A stretch of DNA of 8,198 bases from Paenibacillaceae bacterium. Lineage in GTDB: Bacteria > Bacillota > Bacilli > Paenibacillales > YIM-B00363. The DNA lies in assembly GCA_018969805.1 (NCBI GenBank), contig JAGWXQ010000055.1, positions 1 to 8,198 of the forward strand, in the 5' to 3' direction. The notes under the pieces were generated by a model that saw only the letters and a list, made by a program, of their open reading frames with translations, was not told where the DNA came from and did no database searches. A program made the position numbers and the translations under genes. Below are positions 7,401-8,198 of the stretch, in pieces (the first letter of the stretch is position 1; each line of letters opens with the position of its first letter).

Positions 7401-7713
7401 GAATGCTGGGTTGCGGGTGTCTCCGGTCAACAAGTTGCGCGAAGTGAGTGCTCCAGATGCATCAATCCCGACGATACTCGATATGATTCGCAGCGGCAAA
7501 GCCCAATTTATAGTGAATACGCTCACAAAAGGGAAAGCACCGGAGCGCGATGGGTTTCGCATACGGCGCGAAGCTGTCGAGGGCAGCGTCGTTTGCATGA
7601 CGTCGCTCGATACGGTTGCGGCATTGCTGGCGATGCTGCAAGCGATTCATTTTTCCGCGATGAGCATGCCCGCATTCGTTGAGATGCATCGAGGGGGGAC
7701 ACCCGATGCGTGA
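4474..7713 (+). CDS. carB: Carbamoyl-phosphate synthase large subunit
   Basis: A 1079-residue subunit (PyrAB) that makes carbamoyl phosphate from bicarbonate, CarA-supplied ammonia and two ATP. Two homologous ATP-grasp halves are visible. The first starts with GSGPIIIGQ near 14-22 and has Arg129, Arg169 in VIVRPAFTLGG, Glu215 in the MKEIEYEV segment, and Glu298/Asn300 in EVNPRVSR. An oligomerisation region of about 150 residues follows. The second half starts with GSGPIRIGQ at 559-567 and has Arg708 in VLVRPSYVLGG and Glu833/Asn835 in EVNPRSSR. The MGS-like allosteric domain (about 938-1079) has TSGTA at 968-972, VNK at 985-987 and VNTLTKGK at 1014-1021, positions that bind UMP/IMP-type effectors in the family. 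AGGAGG at 4456-4461 is 12 nt from the ATG, a long spacing. One oddity is Asn after EFD in the first half (residue 27), where Tyr is usual. The end overlaps pyrF by 8 nt. Confidence 0.98.
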   Translation: MPRNASLRKILVIGSGPIIIGQAAEFDNAGTQACQALKEEGYEVVLINSNPATIMTDPNIADHVYIEPITLEFVANIIRKERPDGLLPTLGGQTALNMAVELAKHGVLEKEHVQLLGTKLTAIQQAEDREQFRALMRALDQPVPDSAIVTDLAQAEAFVARVGYPVIVRPAFTLGGTGGGICHSKQELTETVTLGLRYSPIGQCLIEKSIAGMKEIEYEVMRDAHDNCIVVCNMENIDPVGVHTGDSVVVAPSQTLSDREYHMLRAASLRIIRALEIEGGCNVQYALDPHSYQYYVIEVNPRVSRSSALASKATGYPIAKMAAKIAVGYTLDELRNPVTGRTYACFEPALDYVVTKIPRWPFDKFVGANRKLGTQMKATGEVMAIGRTFAESIQKAARSLEIGAYHLQTKDAHTLTDDTLVQRLTFPDDERLFLIAESFRRGWTRARVHALTAIDDWFLAHIETITAYERRLHREPLDAPLLREAKRHGFTDRAIADYAPSVSEADVRALRLQWGIVPVYKTVDTCAAEFAASTPYYYATYEQENEVQPTNKQKIVVLGSGPIRIGQGIEFDYSTVHAVWAIRQAGYEAIIINNNPETVSTDFSTSDRLYFEPLYIEDVLHVIDQEQPLGVIVQFGGQTAINLAAKLHAAGVRLLGSDLESIDTAENRQKFEALLRSLDIAQPPGMTVTSVAQAIEAAAALGYPVLVRPSYVLGGRAMEIVYSDEELQRYMHQAVDVNPDHPVLIDRYMQGKEVEVDAICDGEHVLVPGIMEHIERAGVHSGDSIAVYPPQTLTTEQKVYIVERTCDIARALRVRGLVNIQFVIHRGQTYVIEVNPRSSRTVPFLSKVTGVPMANVATQVIMGTTLPELGYASGLWAEDDYVSVKVPVFSFAKLRRVDTNLGPEMKSTGEVMGRDRNFAKALYKGLIGAGMNIPLSGNMIVTVADKDKDEAIDIFRGFAALGYRLYATSGTARALTNAGLRVSPVNKLREVSAPDASIPTILDMIRSGKAQFIVNTLTKGKAPERDGFRIRREAVEGSVVCMTSLDTVAALLAMLQAIHFSAMSMPAFVEMHRGGTPDA

Positions 7714-8198
7714 ACGGATGTTTGTCGCACTCGACACTGCGGATGAAACGGAAGCACTTGCGGTGTGTGATGCACTGGACGGACTCTGCACATCGGTCAA
7801 AGTCGGGATGGAGCTGTACCATTCGTGTGGGCCGCGCATCGTCCACATATTGCACGAGCGCGGATTGCGCATTTTCCTTGATCTCAAGCTTCACGATATT
7901 CCGACGACCGTGTACCGCACCGTGCGGTCGCTTGCGGCACTGCCGATCGACTTGCTCAACGTGCATGCGTTTGGCGGTACGGACATGATGAAGGCGGCGG
8001 TCGTCGCGGCTGCCGAGCGCAGTGAAACTGTGCGCATTTTGGCCGTCACGATACTGACATCGATGTCACAAAACGTGCTTCGCTATGACATCGGCATTCC
8101 CGATGCGTGTGACGATGTCGTCGTACGGCTGGCGGCACGCGCACAGCACAGCGGCGTGCACGGGGTCGTATGTGCAGCGACCGACGTGCCGCGCATTC
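7706..8198 (+). CDS. pyrF: Orotidine 5'-phosphate decarboxylase, N-terminal part (3' end outside window)
   Basis: Open from the ATG at 7706 to the right edge, giving 164 residues of a protein normally about 230-240 long. It decarboxylates OMP to UMP, the last step of the pathway, using a TIM-barrel fold in the cytosol. Visible are FVALD (6-10) with Asp10, SVKVGMELY (30-38) with Lys32, the catalytic signature FLDLKLHDIP (57-66) containing Asp59, Lys61 and Asp64, DLLNVHAFGG (82-91), LAVTILTSMS (112-121) and GVVC near 153-156. No stop or frameshift interrupts the frame. A G-rich site (AGGGGGG, 7692-7698) lies 7 nt before the ATG. A second in-frame ATG at 7718 is possible but poorly spaced from that site. 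The start lies inside carB (overlap ATGCGTGA), so translation is probably coupled. In B. subtilis, pyrK and pyrD separate these two genes. Confidence 0.95.
   Translation, partial: MRERMFVALDTADETEALAVCDALDGLCTSVKVGMELYHSCGPRIVHILHERGLRIFLDLKLHDIPTTVYRTVRSLAALPIDLLNVHAFGGTDMMKAAVVAAAERSETVRILAVTILTSMSQNVLRYDIGIPDACDDVVVRLAARAQHSGVHGVVCAATDVPRI

Overview
The window is most of a de novo pyrimidine (UMP) biosynthesis operon from a Gram-positive bacterium of the Bacillota, probably a member of the Bacilli with fairly GC-rich DNA. The evidence is the PyrR regulator with its RNA attenuator, Bacillus-type proteins (single-chain PyrB with no PyrI, ~430-residue PyrC, PyrAA/PyrAB-like carbamoyl-phosphate synthase), and strong AGGAGG-type ribosome binding sites throughout. 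I cannot assign a genus.

Layout, all on the + strand. Positions 1-337 hold the C-terminal part of a class I SAM-dependent methyltransferase, unrelated to pyrimidine synthesis. Its stop codon lies inside the -35 box of the pyr promoter (TTGACG 334-339, extended -10 TGCTACAAT 355-363). The gene-free stretch 338-626 is the pyr leader: a PyrR-binding hairpin with a perfect consensus loop (388-401), a middle hairpin (419-446), an intrinsic terminator (477-506) and a competing antiterminator. Then follow pyrR (627-1169), pyrB (1166-2047), pyrC (2068-3366), carA/pyrAA (3366-4469), carB/pyrAB (4474-7713) and pyrF (7706 to the window end, incomplete).

How it works together: CarA and CarB make carbamoyl phosphate from glutamine, bicarbonate and ATP. 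PyrB joins it to aspartate, PyrC closes the ring to dihydroorotate, and PyrF later decarboxylates OMP to UMP. Dihydroorotate dehydrogenase and PyrE are not in the window. When UMP is high, PyrR should bind the leader hairpin, prevent the antiterminator and so end transcription before pyrR. The genes are packed tightly (4-nt overlap, 20-nt gap, 1-nt overlap, 4-nt gap, 8-nt overlap), so one promoter and one attenuator probably control them all.

Compared with the B. subtilis operon, the uracil permease gene is absent between pyrR and pyrB, along with the extra attenuators found there. pyrK-pyrD is absent between carB and pyrF. I found no sign of an undescribed system, mobile element, CRISPR array, tRNA or rRNA. 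The points worth a second look are the compact gene content, the fully resolvable attenuator, and a second in-frame start upstream of pyrR.
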